Source: Alphaproteobacteria bacterium (GTDB lineage Bacteria; Pseudomonadota; Gammaproteobacteria; JAGOUN01). Taken from it: a stretch of DNA of 50,471 nucleotides. The position numbers and the translations under genes are program-made. Location of the stretch: NCBI GenBank assembly GCA_021151585.1, contig JAGKWX010000011.1:1-50471 (forward strand). The letters are read 5' to 3'. The number at the start of each line of letters is the position of its first letter. Within the stretch, counting starts at the first letter, position 1. The notes beneath the pieces were generated by a model. It saw only the letters and a program-made list of their open reading frames with translations, ran no database searches and had not been told where the DNA came from. This document shows, in pieces, positions 1 through 9,000 of the stretch.

Positions 1-50
1 GCCAGCCTTAAAATTAAAAAGGACATCATGACGGAAAAATTAAACTTGAC

Positions 51-78
51 AAGGTGTGCTTAAATTAGCGGATACAAA
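51..78 (+). repeat. 28-nt dispersed repeat, copy 1
   Basis: A 28-nt stretch beginning AAGGTGT and ending GATACAAA recurs in the same orientation at 27106-27133 with two mismatches. Both copies lie in non-coding DNA. It could be the end of a mobile element or a MITE, but no partner end or transposase is visible beside it. Confidence 0.6.
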
Positions 79-172
79 TAACGAATTATTTCGTGTACCT
101 TGTCCCACGCTCAGTCGTTGCAAACTTTAAGCCTGCACCGCAACTAAAAGAAAAACTTAATCGACAAGAATA

Positions 173-203
173 ACCATGAAATTTACGCACCATATTTCAT
201 GGT
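173..203 (-). terminator. hairpin after the phosphatase gene
   Basis: Perfect 10-bp arms (ACCATGAAAT and ATTTCATGGT) enclose an 11-nt loop. The hairpin begins one base past the stop codon of the minus-strand phosphatase gene (stop at 205-207). Read on the minus strand it is followed by a weak U-rich stretch (TTATTCTT), so it probably acts as an intrinsic terminator or 3' stabiliser. Confidence 0.55.
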
Positions 204-204
204 G

Positions 205-1914
205 TTAGATATATCGTCGATACCGATTAAAATCAAACGTTTCTTTTGGCTCTCCATTACTGTTTACGATAACTTTAGTGGGGCTTGCCAAGAATTTAAC
301 AATGCTTATGCTATCGTCGGTTTTAATACCTGCTAGTAACATACCAATGGCTTGGTGCATAGAGCGTGTTTGATGTGAATATTCCGATGATCTACTCCAA
401 AAACAGCAAGTTTTAGTCGCACTATAATCGCGCTCTTTGGCGAGCGGGTGATTTTTGCTTTCGAGTAAGTAGCGCGCAAACTTAATTCGCTCTGTGACGG
501 TCATGGCTTCTATTTTTTCTTTTAGAATAGATAAATAATTGATTTTGAATTCTTTTAATGCTGTCGCAGAAATCTCATCGCTTACTGAAATAGTAGATGC
601 GATTGTTGCGTTATCATCCTTGTCCGATATATCGAGTGACTCGAGCCCATTTGAATGAAGATTCAGCATTTCTTTGACTTCTTGTTGTATCATATCATCT
701 GCATGCTTTGTTGGCATGTTAGATTGAAGTTGTTGCATTACTTTTTGAATACTATCAACAGATGTATTGAGTTCGTCATCAATAGTTGAGCTTTTAGGTA
801 TTTTCGGACTTTTAGGGCTTGGAGGATTGCTTTGACTATCAGGCTTTATACTTGAAGGGTTTACGAGCTTTAGCGTGAGATCAGTATGATTAGCGACACA
901 CATAGTGTCTGTGAATACTGTGCCCACATCCAGATTAACAACATTAATATGAGCAAAAACTTCCGCAGAAGATTTCAGTGCGTTATGACCTGCGTATGTC
1001 GGCGTAGAAAATGAGGTCCTATGATTAGATATTAACGTTTGATTGTAATCGTGGTTATCTGCTTCTAAAACAGGATTATTTTCAAGTTCTATCCTATATT
1101 TCTCAGGATCCGCTGTCGTCGATTGGTCAACTGGCCTAGCCCATGTCATGTAGCCGATTTGTCGTTTTGTCAGTTGCGGATTATCGGCTTGTAAAGCTGA
1201 ACGTATTTCTGGTTCTGACAGCGGTGCCGCATGCACAATATCAAAGGATGAAACTTCTCCTTGTTTTGCCTCATCAACACGGATCATATAAGGCAGTGGC
1301 TTTATAAAGGCTTCGACTTCTTTACGCTCTTCTTCGCTTAACCCAAAAACCCAACCCGCGCCATTATTAATGGCCATTCCCATAACATCATTACAAAACG
1401 ATCGCATCGCATGAGATTGACTAGTATTTGATATACGAATTAATTCTTTTCCAATAAATATAGCGTCTTCATAGTCATGTATATCTTTGCTTTTTTTACA
1501 TTTGTATTTTTGGGCTAATTTTTTTAAAGCTTCAGATAAGCGAATTTGAACTAATTCAAGTTGAGTAATTGACCCTTCAGTATCTTTTTGCGCAATAAGT
1601 TCATCCATAACCCTTGCTTGCTGTATCGCTTTTAATACTATATCTTCATGATTACCGCGAACAGCGTAAATAGATTTTCCAGCAGCTATTTGATTATTCA
1701 CATATCGTATGGTTCCTAAGCTTTCTGCCCCTCTATCGACTAAATCACCGCACAGAAACAAACGATCGTTTTCTTGCAAATCAGCAACGACGATTTTAAG
1801 GACGTCAAGACAACCATGTGGATCGGTAGTAATATAATCACAGCCCGTATCATTGCCCGCAACCCTACGAATGTGAAGGTGATCATTTGATGTAGTGAAA
1901 TTAAAATTGAGCAT
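205..1914 (-). CDS. PPP-family metallophosphatase with long C-terminal extension, possible secreted effector
   Basis: A 569-residue protein whose N-terminal half carries the full PPP phosphatase metal-site set: D31 and H33 in TDPHGC, GDLVDRG at 56-62, RGNHED at 86-91, a later His in VHAAPL (about 230) and another in YAGHNAL (about 313). These motifs predict a two-metal phosphoesterase acting on phosphoproteins or small phosphoesters. The rest (about 340-569) has a low-complexity Ser/Pro/Lys stretch followed by a region I cannot assign. It has no signal peptide or membrane segment. PPP phosphatases with extra C-terminal domains are known Dot/Icm effectors in Legionella (WipA, WipB), so an effector role is plausible but inferred. 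The ATG start has no clear Shine-Dalgarno; a TATAAT lies 10 nt upstream at 1925-1930. Confidence 0.8.
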   Translation of the reverse strand: MLNFNFTTSNDHLHIRRVAGNDTGCDYITTDPHGCLDVLKIVVADLQENDRLFLCGDLVDRGAESLGTIRYVNNQIAAGKSIYAVRGNHEDIVLKAIQQARVMDELIAQKDTEGSITQLELVQIRLSEALKKLAQKYKCKKSKDIHDYEDAIFIGKELIRISNTSQSHAMRSFCNDVMGMAINNGAGWVFGLSEEERKEVEAFIKPLPYMIRVDEAKQGEVSSFDIVHAAPLSEPEIRSALQADNPQLTKRQIGYMTWARPVDQSTTADPEKYRIELENNPVLEADNHDYNQTLISNHRTSFSTPTYAGHNALKSSAEVFAHINVVNLDVGTVFTDTMCVANHTDLTLKLVNPSSIKPDSQSNPPSPKSPKIPKSSTIDDELNTSVDSIQKVMQQLQSNMPTKHADDMIQQEVKEMLNLHSNGLESLDISDKDDNATIASTISVSDEISATALKEFKINYLSILKEKIEAMTVTERIKFARYLLESKNHPLAKERDYSATKTCCFWSRSSEYSHQTRSMHQAIGMLLAGIKTDDSISIVKFLASPTKVIVNSNGEPKETFDFNRYRRYI

Positions 1915-1924
1915 AAAATTAATT

Positions 1925-1930
1925 ATTATA
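1925..1930 (-). promoter_or_regulatory. possible -10 box for the phosphatase gene
   Basis: An exact TATAAT on the minus strand lies 10 nt before the ATG at 1914. No convincing -35 box is seen at 17 nt, so this is a weak promoter call. Confidence 0.3.
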
Positions 1931-2109
1931 TTTTAAGGACAGTATAGTCGATAAATTAGAATTTGGTTTCTTAAAAGGACGAATTAGTTGCTAAAAAAAG
2001 CGAATTTGGTAAATTTTTATCCTAAAATGTAAAATTATTAAAACAGATATTATCGCAAACGGAGAGAGTTATTCATCCACTAAATGCTCGTGGAGTACCG
2101 CTTGCCAAG

Positions 2110-2897
2110 TTATGGCTTGGCGATATATTCGAAAACACTTTGTTTAGCGCTTTCTCTTGTCGCATATCGTTCAACGTAAACTAATTCCACTTTTAAGCTG
2201 TGGAAAAAACTTTCAGCAACCGCATTGTCCCAACAATTGCCTTTTCGGCTCATACTACAAATCAAACCATTTTTTTCAACATTTTTTGATAATCGTGAGA
2301 GCAATATTGCGATCCCCGATCCGAATGACACACGACACCGCGATGAAATTTGCGGCGCCACAGCGCCATCATGAGCGCGTCACACACTAATTCACGTGAC
2401 ATGGTCGGTTGCAATGACCAACCAATCACCGCTCTTGAATAAAGATCGATGACCGTCGCTAAATACAACCATCCTTCATCAGTCCAAATATAAGTGATAT
2501 AACCCACCCATTTTTGATTAGGCGCCGTGGTTGTAAAATCACGATCTAATAAATTTTCAGCAGCAGATAAATGATGATTAGAATCCGTCGTGACTTTACA
2601 TTTTTTCTTTCCTTTCGCACGCAGTCCAAGTTTTTTCATTCTGCGATAAACACGATTTTGGCTGCACGCTTCGCCTTCATCTTGCAATTCATCCGTAATG
2701 CGCGGCGCACCATAACGTTTTTTATGACGGTTGAAAGCTGTCGTGATTTTTTTATCTAACACTTCATTCGCAATACTCCTCTGACTTAGCTTACAATTTA
2801 AACATGCATAATAACCGCTGCGTTCAATAGACAACATTTGACACATCCTCTTGACATTGAAATTGGCTTCATTTTCTCGTATAAATGCATACTTCAC
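2110..2897 (-). pseudogene. IS3-family OrfB transposase, frameshifted and catalytically dead
   Basis: The N-terminal frame (2262-2897, 211 codons) and the C-terminal frame (to 2110) together give an OrfB of the rve/DDE family: HTH_21-like start (KYAFIRENEANFNVKRMC), then KWVGYITYIWTDEGWLYLA, HSDRGSQY and WDNAVAESFF. The frames join where a run of seven T at 2270-2276 has apparently lost one base. The first catalytic Asp of the DDE triad, normally in the D-I-T-Y motif, is Tyr here (codon at 2499-2501), while the second Asp and the Glu remain. The last roughly 30 residues of the family are absent. Two independent lesions plus truncation show it is not functional. Confidence 0.85.
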
Positions 2898-3060
2898 TTC
2901 TGGTGTTGCGCAAAGTACGTGAACTCGCCGCAGCCTTTTTTAATATCACTTTTTCCTCCAAAGCAATTGCTAATGCTTCATGAAGACGCCGATTTTCATC
3001 GACTTACGCTGACATATCTTTTCCACCTTCCGTATCAACAGTAGATAACCCGACTTTACT
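2898..3060 (-). pseudogene. fragment of IS3-family OrfA
   Basis: Read on the minus strand, the stretch from about 3000 down to 2920 encodes DENRRLHEALAIALEEK followed by VILKKAAA, the typical leucine-zipper C-terminus of an IS3 OrfA. An in-frame TAA sits just before it (after DMSA), and the N-terminal helix-turn-helix part is missing. It lies immediately upstream of orfB, as expected for this family. Confidence 0.65.
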
Positions 3061-3192
3061 AAAGCGGGGGAAGGCTAGTGTCCCGCGCAAAGGATTATTA
3101 GACATATTTCAATACGCTTAAGCGCAATTTAATATTCCTGCAGTATAATTAGTCAAAATTTTTCGGTTAACACCCGCTATGCACGCTAAAGG

Positions 3193-3332
3193 CAGTGAAT
3201 CTGAGTAATTTTGCTGAAATTTTTATTATGCTGGCGAGAGCCGAATCTAGGAAAAATTTCAACAAAAGAGACTATGTGCAGCAGCTATAGTCTGTTCGCT
3301 AGGATGTTAACTGAGGAATCTAGGATAATATT
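3193..3332 (+). repeat. about 135-nt dispersed repeat, copy A
   Basis: A stretch starting GAATCTGAGTAATTTT and ending GGAATCTAGGATAAT aligns over its length with 16397-16529. Its right part (TGTTCGCTA through TCTAGG) also matches 11180-11210. It covers the first 41 or so codons of the longest open frame of the next gene, so those codons are probably non-coding repeat. Confidence 0.55.
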
Positions 3333-3351
3333 CACACAGGCAGTAGAAAAA

Positions 3352-4530
3352 ATGCAAGATAATAACAACAGTATAACAGCACTACGCAGCCCAATCGCTG
3401 ATGACGCTCATATTTTGGAAGCGCCACCAGCACGTGCCGATTTTACGGTGGTAACAGCTTTTATTAATAGAAATAGCGCGTTAACCATCAGTAATGAGTG
3501 GTTAGCCGGCTTAGTGCAACGTCTTGAAGAGTTGACCCAGCAACTGCTGATTCGAAACGGTCTTGAATCTGATCAGCTACCGACAGTAACACAGACATTA
3601 CTATCATTATTAGAGACCATGATTAACAGTCTTCAAAACCAGGATGAGCATGGGCCGCAACCTAGCGATGTTAATCATGCCGCCATGATTTTTTTGAGTC
3701 ACTATCGTACTGTAGATATACCACCGTTTTGTAGTGAGCATCAGCTGGGCATTCTTGCTTTGAACTTGTTAGTAGCATTTATATTTTTTGCGTTAATACT
3801 AAACAGCATCTGTGGTCTTTTAAGCTCCTCTCCTGCCGATAGACAAAAAAGTCGTGGTAACTCTGCGTTGGTACTCAAAATATCTTCACCGATAATGGCT
3901 ATGCAATTTCTATATATTTTAAATGCGTATTTTTCGTGGCGTAAACACATAAAAACTTGCGAGCCAGAAAAAGTGCGCAATGAGTTGCGCCAGCAAGTCG
4001 AAGGCATTGTCGCGGCTTATAAGGACTACTGCAAGCCATACAGAGATGCTAACTATTTTTCAATAAATATGGATAAACGTCCAGCGAATTTTCGTGAGCT
4101 TGTCGCTAAGTTTTATGCAAGCTTACCTCGAGGATTAGATGACTCTCAATTAGCCATTTTAGCAGAATTTAGCGAATCGGCCACGCCCGATGGTGAAAAA
4201 TTTTACCATTTATTAAAATATAGTACTGCTATAGAAGTCAATCAATTCGTCAAAAATTTATTACGTCTTCCTGTTATTACAAGCCAACGACTTACACTTG
4301 GATGCAATCCAGTAATGTCATTTACCACTTATACGTTCATAAACCAATATATCGATATATTAAAATTTGGCTTAGAGTCTCGCCGCAGCTCTGTAACAAA
4401 CCCGATATTCGATCATCATGGTTATCATAAAAGCGACAATCATGAAGAACACGTGACAAGCCAGAGTATGTTTTTTTATCACGCTGATAACGATCAGCGT
4501 CATTCTAAGCGGGTAGCAGCTAAACTATAA
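3352..4530 (+). CDS. unknown protein with two membrane segments
   Basis: I do not recognise this protein. The frame is open from 3211, but its first 47 codons lie mostly in a dispersed repeat (3193-3332), so I place the start at the ATG at 3352 (MQDNNNSITALRSP), giving 392 residues. An AGG about 11 nt upstream is the only Shine-Dalgarno candidate. Residues about 45-95 look helical with Leu/Gln heptads. Two hydrophobic segments follow at about 134-155 (LALNLLVAFIFFALILN) and 177-193, with a basic, Ser-rich hairpin between them. The C-terminus is hydrophilic and His-rich (HHGYHKSDNHEEH). There is no signal peptide. The soluble flanks and two close membrane segments resemble host-membrane-inserted effectors of intracellular bacteria, but that is only analogy. 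Confidence 0.6.
   Translation: MQDNNNSITALRSPIADDAHILEAPPARADFTVVTAFINRNSALTISNEWLAGLVQRLEELTQQLLIRNGLESDQLPTVTQTLLSLLETMINSLQNQDEHGPQPSDVNHAAMIFLSHYRTVDIPPFCSEHQLGILALNLLVAFIFFALILNSICGLLSSSPADRQKSRGNSALVLKISSPIMAMQFLYILNAYFSWRKHIKTCEPEKVRNELRQQVEGIVAAYKDYCKPYRDANYFSINMDKRPANFRELVAKFYASLPRGLDDSQLAILAEFSESATPDGEKFYHLLKYSTAIEVNQFVKNLLRLPVITSQRLTLGCNPVMSFTTYTFINQYIDILKFGLESRRSSVTNPIFDHHGYHKSDNHEEHVTSQSMFFYHADNDQRHSKRVAAKL
4481..4500. repeat. perfect 8-bp hairpin inside the 3' end of a gene
   Basis: ACGCTGAT and ATCAGCGT flank a 4-nt loop AACG within the last codons of the preceding gene. It has a T-run before it on the plus strand, not after it, so it is not a standard terminator in either direction. 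Confidence 0.4.
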
Positions 4531-4728
4531 CTAATTCAGCACAAGAAGTAATAAGGTATGCCAGAGATTCATCAGCGTAAGCTTGTTCACAACGCTAATG
4601 ACTAGCCGGTGTGCTGACATTTAGGTTGATGTATTTTTTGCTAAACTAGATTGACGCGACAGGATAATTTACACAGAATAGCGTAACAAACTATGATTTT
4701 TGTTACGAAAACAGAGCTAAAGAGAAAA

Positions 4729-5844
4729 ATGAAGGCGTATTTAGTCGGCGGCGCAGTACGCGATAAGCTGCTACATTTACCTATTAAAGAAAAAGATTGG
4801 GTGGTTGTTGGTGAAACACAAGCATCGATGTTAGCGGCTGGTTTCAAGCAAGTTGGTAAAGATTTTCCAGTATTTTTACATCCAACAACAAGAGAAGAAT
4901 ACGCTTTAGCGCGTAAAGAAAGAAAAATTGCTAAGGGTTATCATGGTTTTGAGTTTGACACTACAGCTTCAGTGACTCTGGAAGAGGATTTATTGCGGCG
5001 TGATTTAACTATTAATGCAATTGCACAAGATGACTTAGGTACAATCATTGATCCATATCATGGTCTTCAAGACCTTAATAATAAAATTTTGCGTCATGTT
5101 TCACCTGCTTTTGTTGAAGATCCTGTGCGTATTTTACGTATTGCCCGCTTTTCGGCACGCTTTTCTGACTTCGCAGTCGCTGATGAAACCAAGATTTTGA
5201 TGAAACACATGGTTAGTCAAGGTGAAGTTGATGTTTTAGTTGCTGAGCGTGTATGGAAAGAGTTTGAGCGGGCTATGAGTGAGGCCTCACCTGAGAGATT
5301 TATTGAAGTGCTAGATAGTTGCGGAGCATTAGAGCGTTTATTTCCATTATTCAAGCATAACAAAAATAAGATATTGTCCCAGATTAAGTATGTTAAACAT
5401 TTAACGTCCAGTACAGCTGATAGAATTATTTTGCTATTGTTATCAATAAACAATAGCAAAAAAATCAAAGCATTTTGTGACTATTATCGTGGTCAAAAAT
5501 CTATATATGACATGGTGAATTTGTTGTTAAAATTTAAAAATATTTCTTTTGATGAACCTAAAGAGACAATCAATTTTTACCATGAGCTAGATGCTTTTCG
5601 TCGACCAGAACGTTTTGAGCATTGGCTGGCGTTGAGCAAAATCAATTTATCACTGACCAAAAATCAGGCGAATAATTTGCATGAAATTTTTCATGATATT
5701 AAAAAAATTGCATTACCAGCCGATGTTTTAACGAATTACCGCGGAAAAGCTGTCGCTGAGTATATTGAGTCAGAACGCTTGAAGAGGTTAGAGCATCAAT
5801 TTTACAAGATTAACCGTCAAGGCTGGCATAAAGCATCTGTATAG
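4729..5844 (+). CDS. cca: CCA tRNA nucleotidyltransferase
   Basis: Adds or repairs the 3' CCA end of tRNAs using CTP and ATP. The start at 4729 (MKAYLVGGAVRDKLL) matches the usual family start and follows AAGAG; the frame is also open from an ATG at 4693. Residues 1-24 hold the nucleotidyltransferase signature GGAVRD and the metal site, which reads EKD (21-23) where E. coli has DRD. EDLLRRDLTINAIA and the EDPVRILRIARFSARF motif mark the class II head and neck domains. The protein is 371 residues against about 412 in E. coli, and the HD phosphohydrolase motif of the E. coli enzyme is missing from its C-terminal half. It should therefore have synthetase activity only. Confidence 0.95.
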   Translation: MKAYLVGGAVRDKLLHLPIKEKDWVVVGETQASMLAAGFKQVGKDFPVFLHPTTREEYALARKERKIAKGYHGFEFDTTASVTLEEDLLRRDLTINAIAQDDLGTIIDPYHGLQDLNNKILRHVSPAFVEDPVRILRIARFSARFSDFAVADETKILMKHMVSQGEVDVLVAERVWKEFERAMSEASPERFIEVLDSCGALERLFPLFKHNKNKILSQIKYVKHLTSSTADRIILLLLSINNSKKIKAFCDYYRGQKSIYDMVNLLLKFKNISFDEPKETINFYHELDAFRRPERFEHWLALSKINLSLTKNQANNLHEIFHDIKKIALPADVLTNYRGKAVAEYIESERLKRLEHQFYKINRQGWHKASV

Positions 5845-5898
5845 TTTGGATGTTTGAAAAATATTGTCAGCGAAGTACCAGGGAGGGTCATAATAGTA

Positions 5899-5953
5899 TT
5901 AAACCTAAGTTGAGGTTAAGCTTGTTCCCTATAATTCTAACCACTGGGTTTAA
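5899..5953. repeat. inverted-repeat element with GCTTGTTC core, copy D
   Basis: TTAAACC at 5899-5905 pairs with GGTTTAA at 5947-5953, and the interior contains AAGCTTGTTC. The layout is like 11149-11211 (TTAAACCTAGA, CGCTTGTTCGCTA, TCTAGGTTAA), which suggests a small dispersed element lying after the cca gene. Confidence 0.4.
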
Positions 5954-5980
5954 AGTTATATTATTTTTAATATAACTTTA
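5951..5980. repeat. perfect 13-bp AT-rich inverted repeat
   Basis: TAAAGTTATATTA (5951-5963) and TAATATAACTTTA (5968-5980) are exact reverse complements around TTTT. It lies 52 nt before the ATG of the large membrane protein gene. It could be the cca terminator (the trailing sequence ATATTTTTC is T-rich) or an operator for the downstream gene. Confidence 0.6.
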
Positions 5981-6031
5981 ATATTTTTCAAATAAAATAC
6001 TATACTATAAAAAATTAATAAAAAAAACAGC

Positions 6032-9000
6032 ATGCAAAATTTTGACGTTTCTTTTAATCTGGACTCTATAGAATCAAAAATTTCGGTTACATATAATCCC
6101 AATACCAAGCAAGTTAATGCTGAGCTAACGTTTGATCAACTTACTGAACTTTATCGGCGCCTGCCGCTACATATTGAATACGAAATCCACGAATTGCCAC
6201 CAAGCATGCATTTATTGATAGTTATGGCAGAATGTATGAAGCATGCGCGTGAGAATTATTTATCAACAGAAAACGCACAAGACATGATACTGTGGCAAGC
6301 GCATAAAAATTTCTATAGTACTTTATTTCCTATTTTAGATGCACTGGCAGATTTGGAAAGTATGGTAAATCGTTATAATGATAAAAAAATCAGTGATTTG
6401 AGCAGTCGAGTAAAGAGTTTTATTGAAAAATTTGAAGCGGTGATAGAAAAATTACTAGAAAAATCATCCGTTTCAGAGAATAAATTTTTTCCAAAAAATC
6501 AGCAAGAAAATTACAGAAAATATGTTAATGGCTTTGAGCAATCGATTAAAAAAGAGGTGCAAGCTTTTTGGGAAACTCTTCAGCAAAAAGATTTTAATTT
6601 CTTGGTGAGTAATTACACTACTCACGCTGAATTTCGCCCTCTAGGTTTATTGATTATTCATCTCGTTGAACATGTTTGTCGTTTTTTATCAGCTTATAAA
6701 AGCCTTTATGCGAGCCATCCATTTTCATATTTGATCGAAAAGCCGCATGATTTACAAAAAATTGATGAATTACTGGAAGTTAAGCTCGCATTTTTGAGAT
6801 CTCTTGCGGGTATAAATTTTACTTCAGCTGTTCCTATTTCAGATGAAACAATTAAAATTTTGCGAATTGCGGGTGGTAAAACTATCGGTGACGAAGAAAA
6901 ATATTCAGTATCATTGAATCAATTTATTAAGCCATCACACGTTGCTGACTTAAATTCATGGCAGGTATTGTTTTGTTCTATCGCTGATAAGTTCACAGAA
7001 ATAGAAGGATACGCTTCAATTGTCGAAGGAGTTTTTTTTATTTCCGCGATGATTATTGCAGCAATATTAGAGGTTGTTGCAATAGTTGCACTACGTTACT
7101 CTGCAGCGATTTTAGTTGGTTTTTTATCCGGTCTTGCTAATTTATTTTTAGATATTGGAATATTTTTCCAGGTCAAACACTTGTCAAAAATAAAACAAAA
7201 TATAATAACTGTGACAGATGCTACAGATTCGGCGTTGCAATCTGCACATGAATATTTATCAACTCGTGTTGGCCTCGCGGCGATAAAAAATAAGCGCGAT
7301 ATTTTTCATCGGCAGCGTTATTTATCTAAATTACTCGAAAAAAATATAGAAGCTAGTCATAGCAAATTGTTGATAGAAATAACAAAAAATTCCCAATCTT
7401 CGTTGGCAATACTTGCTCAGCGTGTTATTTCGGCAACCTTGCTGCGTGAGCGCATTGAACAAGGATATCAAGCTGTTGCCCAAGATTTATATAACATTAT
7501 CGCTGGAAACCCAGGGTATTTAACGACTAAGCTGCAATATTCAGAGGCGAAAATATTGGTGGCATTAATTGGTCGTTTAAGAAAAGAAAAACTTGCCGAG
7601 GATATTGTTGGAAAATTATCAGCATTATCGGACATTCCCTATGAAGTTCAAATGCAAAGTCCCATGCATGATCGCAATAATACTTTACCCGATTACAAGT
7701 CACTTGATCTAGGCCGCGTGCCAAGTTCTCCAGTTTTTCAACCTAACCAGATCAGTCCTCCTGAATCAATTATGGTATTCGTTGAGATACTGATTTTAGA
7801 GTTTTGCGTATTGATTAATGGGATTTTTGTAAAATTACCTTTGGCATCAACGGCGGCACTGCTAGTTGCGCTGATAGCATTTGCGCAAACCTATTTAAGT
7901 ATAGATGGATTTTTGCCATTTTTGGTCAATGAGCTAAGTCATAGCTTTACTGGCGAGGGTGCTGTTACTGACATGAGGATTATGTTGGCTTCATTTTTAT
8001 TATGGAAGATTTCTACTCTAGCCTTCGAGACAGGATTGGTTATGTATAAACATGACTTGCATTTTATGGATAAATTGTATGGCGATCCGACTAATGCATT
8101 TTTGATTTTTACTTCATTAACCGGTGTTGGTATTGCGACACGATTTGCTCCATTGTTACCACATAGCTTCGATGCTTTTGGCGCAGGTATGGCAAACATT
8201 ATATTTTTTATATTTCCAGATATGATCAAAAAATTTGTCAATGCGTCTTTTAATACATATTTTTCTTTTGCTAACGCTGTTATCGAAGAATCCCGTATTG
8301 CCTGGGAAGGCCAAATGCCATTTCCCCTAATAGAATACTTTTTTATAGGGCTGAAAACATTGTTTTTGTTTAGTGTTTTAGCCGCCGGCTTCTATGTGCC
8401 GAATTTGTCACGCTCTGAGCATAAAATAAAAGAAGTTGCTGAAGAAATAAAAAGTGTGGGGAGTGGTAAAAACAAAAGGCTAGCGGCAAATTTTATAGTT
8501 CGCTTGTATGATGCGTATGGTTTAAAAATGGATCGTGTGCATGCGAAAATAGTATATGATTTATTATCTAGAGCTAATGAAAATCACTGCTTTCTTAAAA
8601 ATTTTTACGATCAATCTATTTATCAAGGAAGTTCGAATATCTTGCAAATGCTTTCATTGATTCCTGGGATTTTTATTACTTACCCATACCGAATAACATT
8701 ATTTATATTCGCTTATTTAATCGATTCTCCCACGATAATGATGAGCGTTAAAAAAGAATTTTGTGCTGATGTAACTATGGCAACGCAATTCATTGCGGCA
8801 TTGATAGAAAATTTCAGAAGTTTTATGTTGGCAATTAATCAATTAGTAAAATCTATGGTTGCTTTCCCCGTTGCTATACTGTCAATATGTGGATATGTTG
8901 ATGCACGTAAGTTTAATGATCAGTATTTATCGCGGATTGATATGCATAATAATTTGCATCTATTATTGCAGCCATGTGATCTGGCATATCAAAAAATAGT

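Larger units (their letters stand above)
2110..3060 (-). mobile_element. decayed IS3-family insertion sequence remnant
   Basis: This region holds orfB (transposase) and a piece of orfA of an IS3-type element on the minus strand. The element is inactive: orfB has a one-base deletion in a T7 run at 2270-2276, its first catalytic Asp is changed to Tyr, and its C-terminus is cut off after EYIAKP, where the usual tail of the family is missing. OrfA has an in-frame stop. No terminal inverted repeats or target duplications were found, so the boundaries are approximate. Confidence 0.85.

Noticed and set aside
4550..4640. A possible further copy of the GCTTGTTC repeat (AAGCTTGTTCACAACGCTAATG).
   Set aside because: Matches are short and ends are not clear; too weak to list as a feature.
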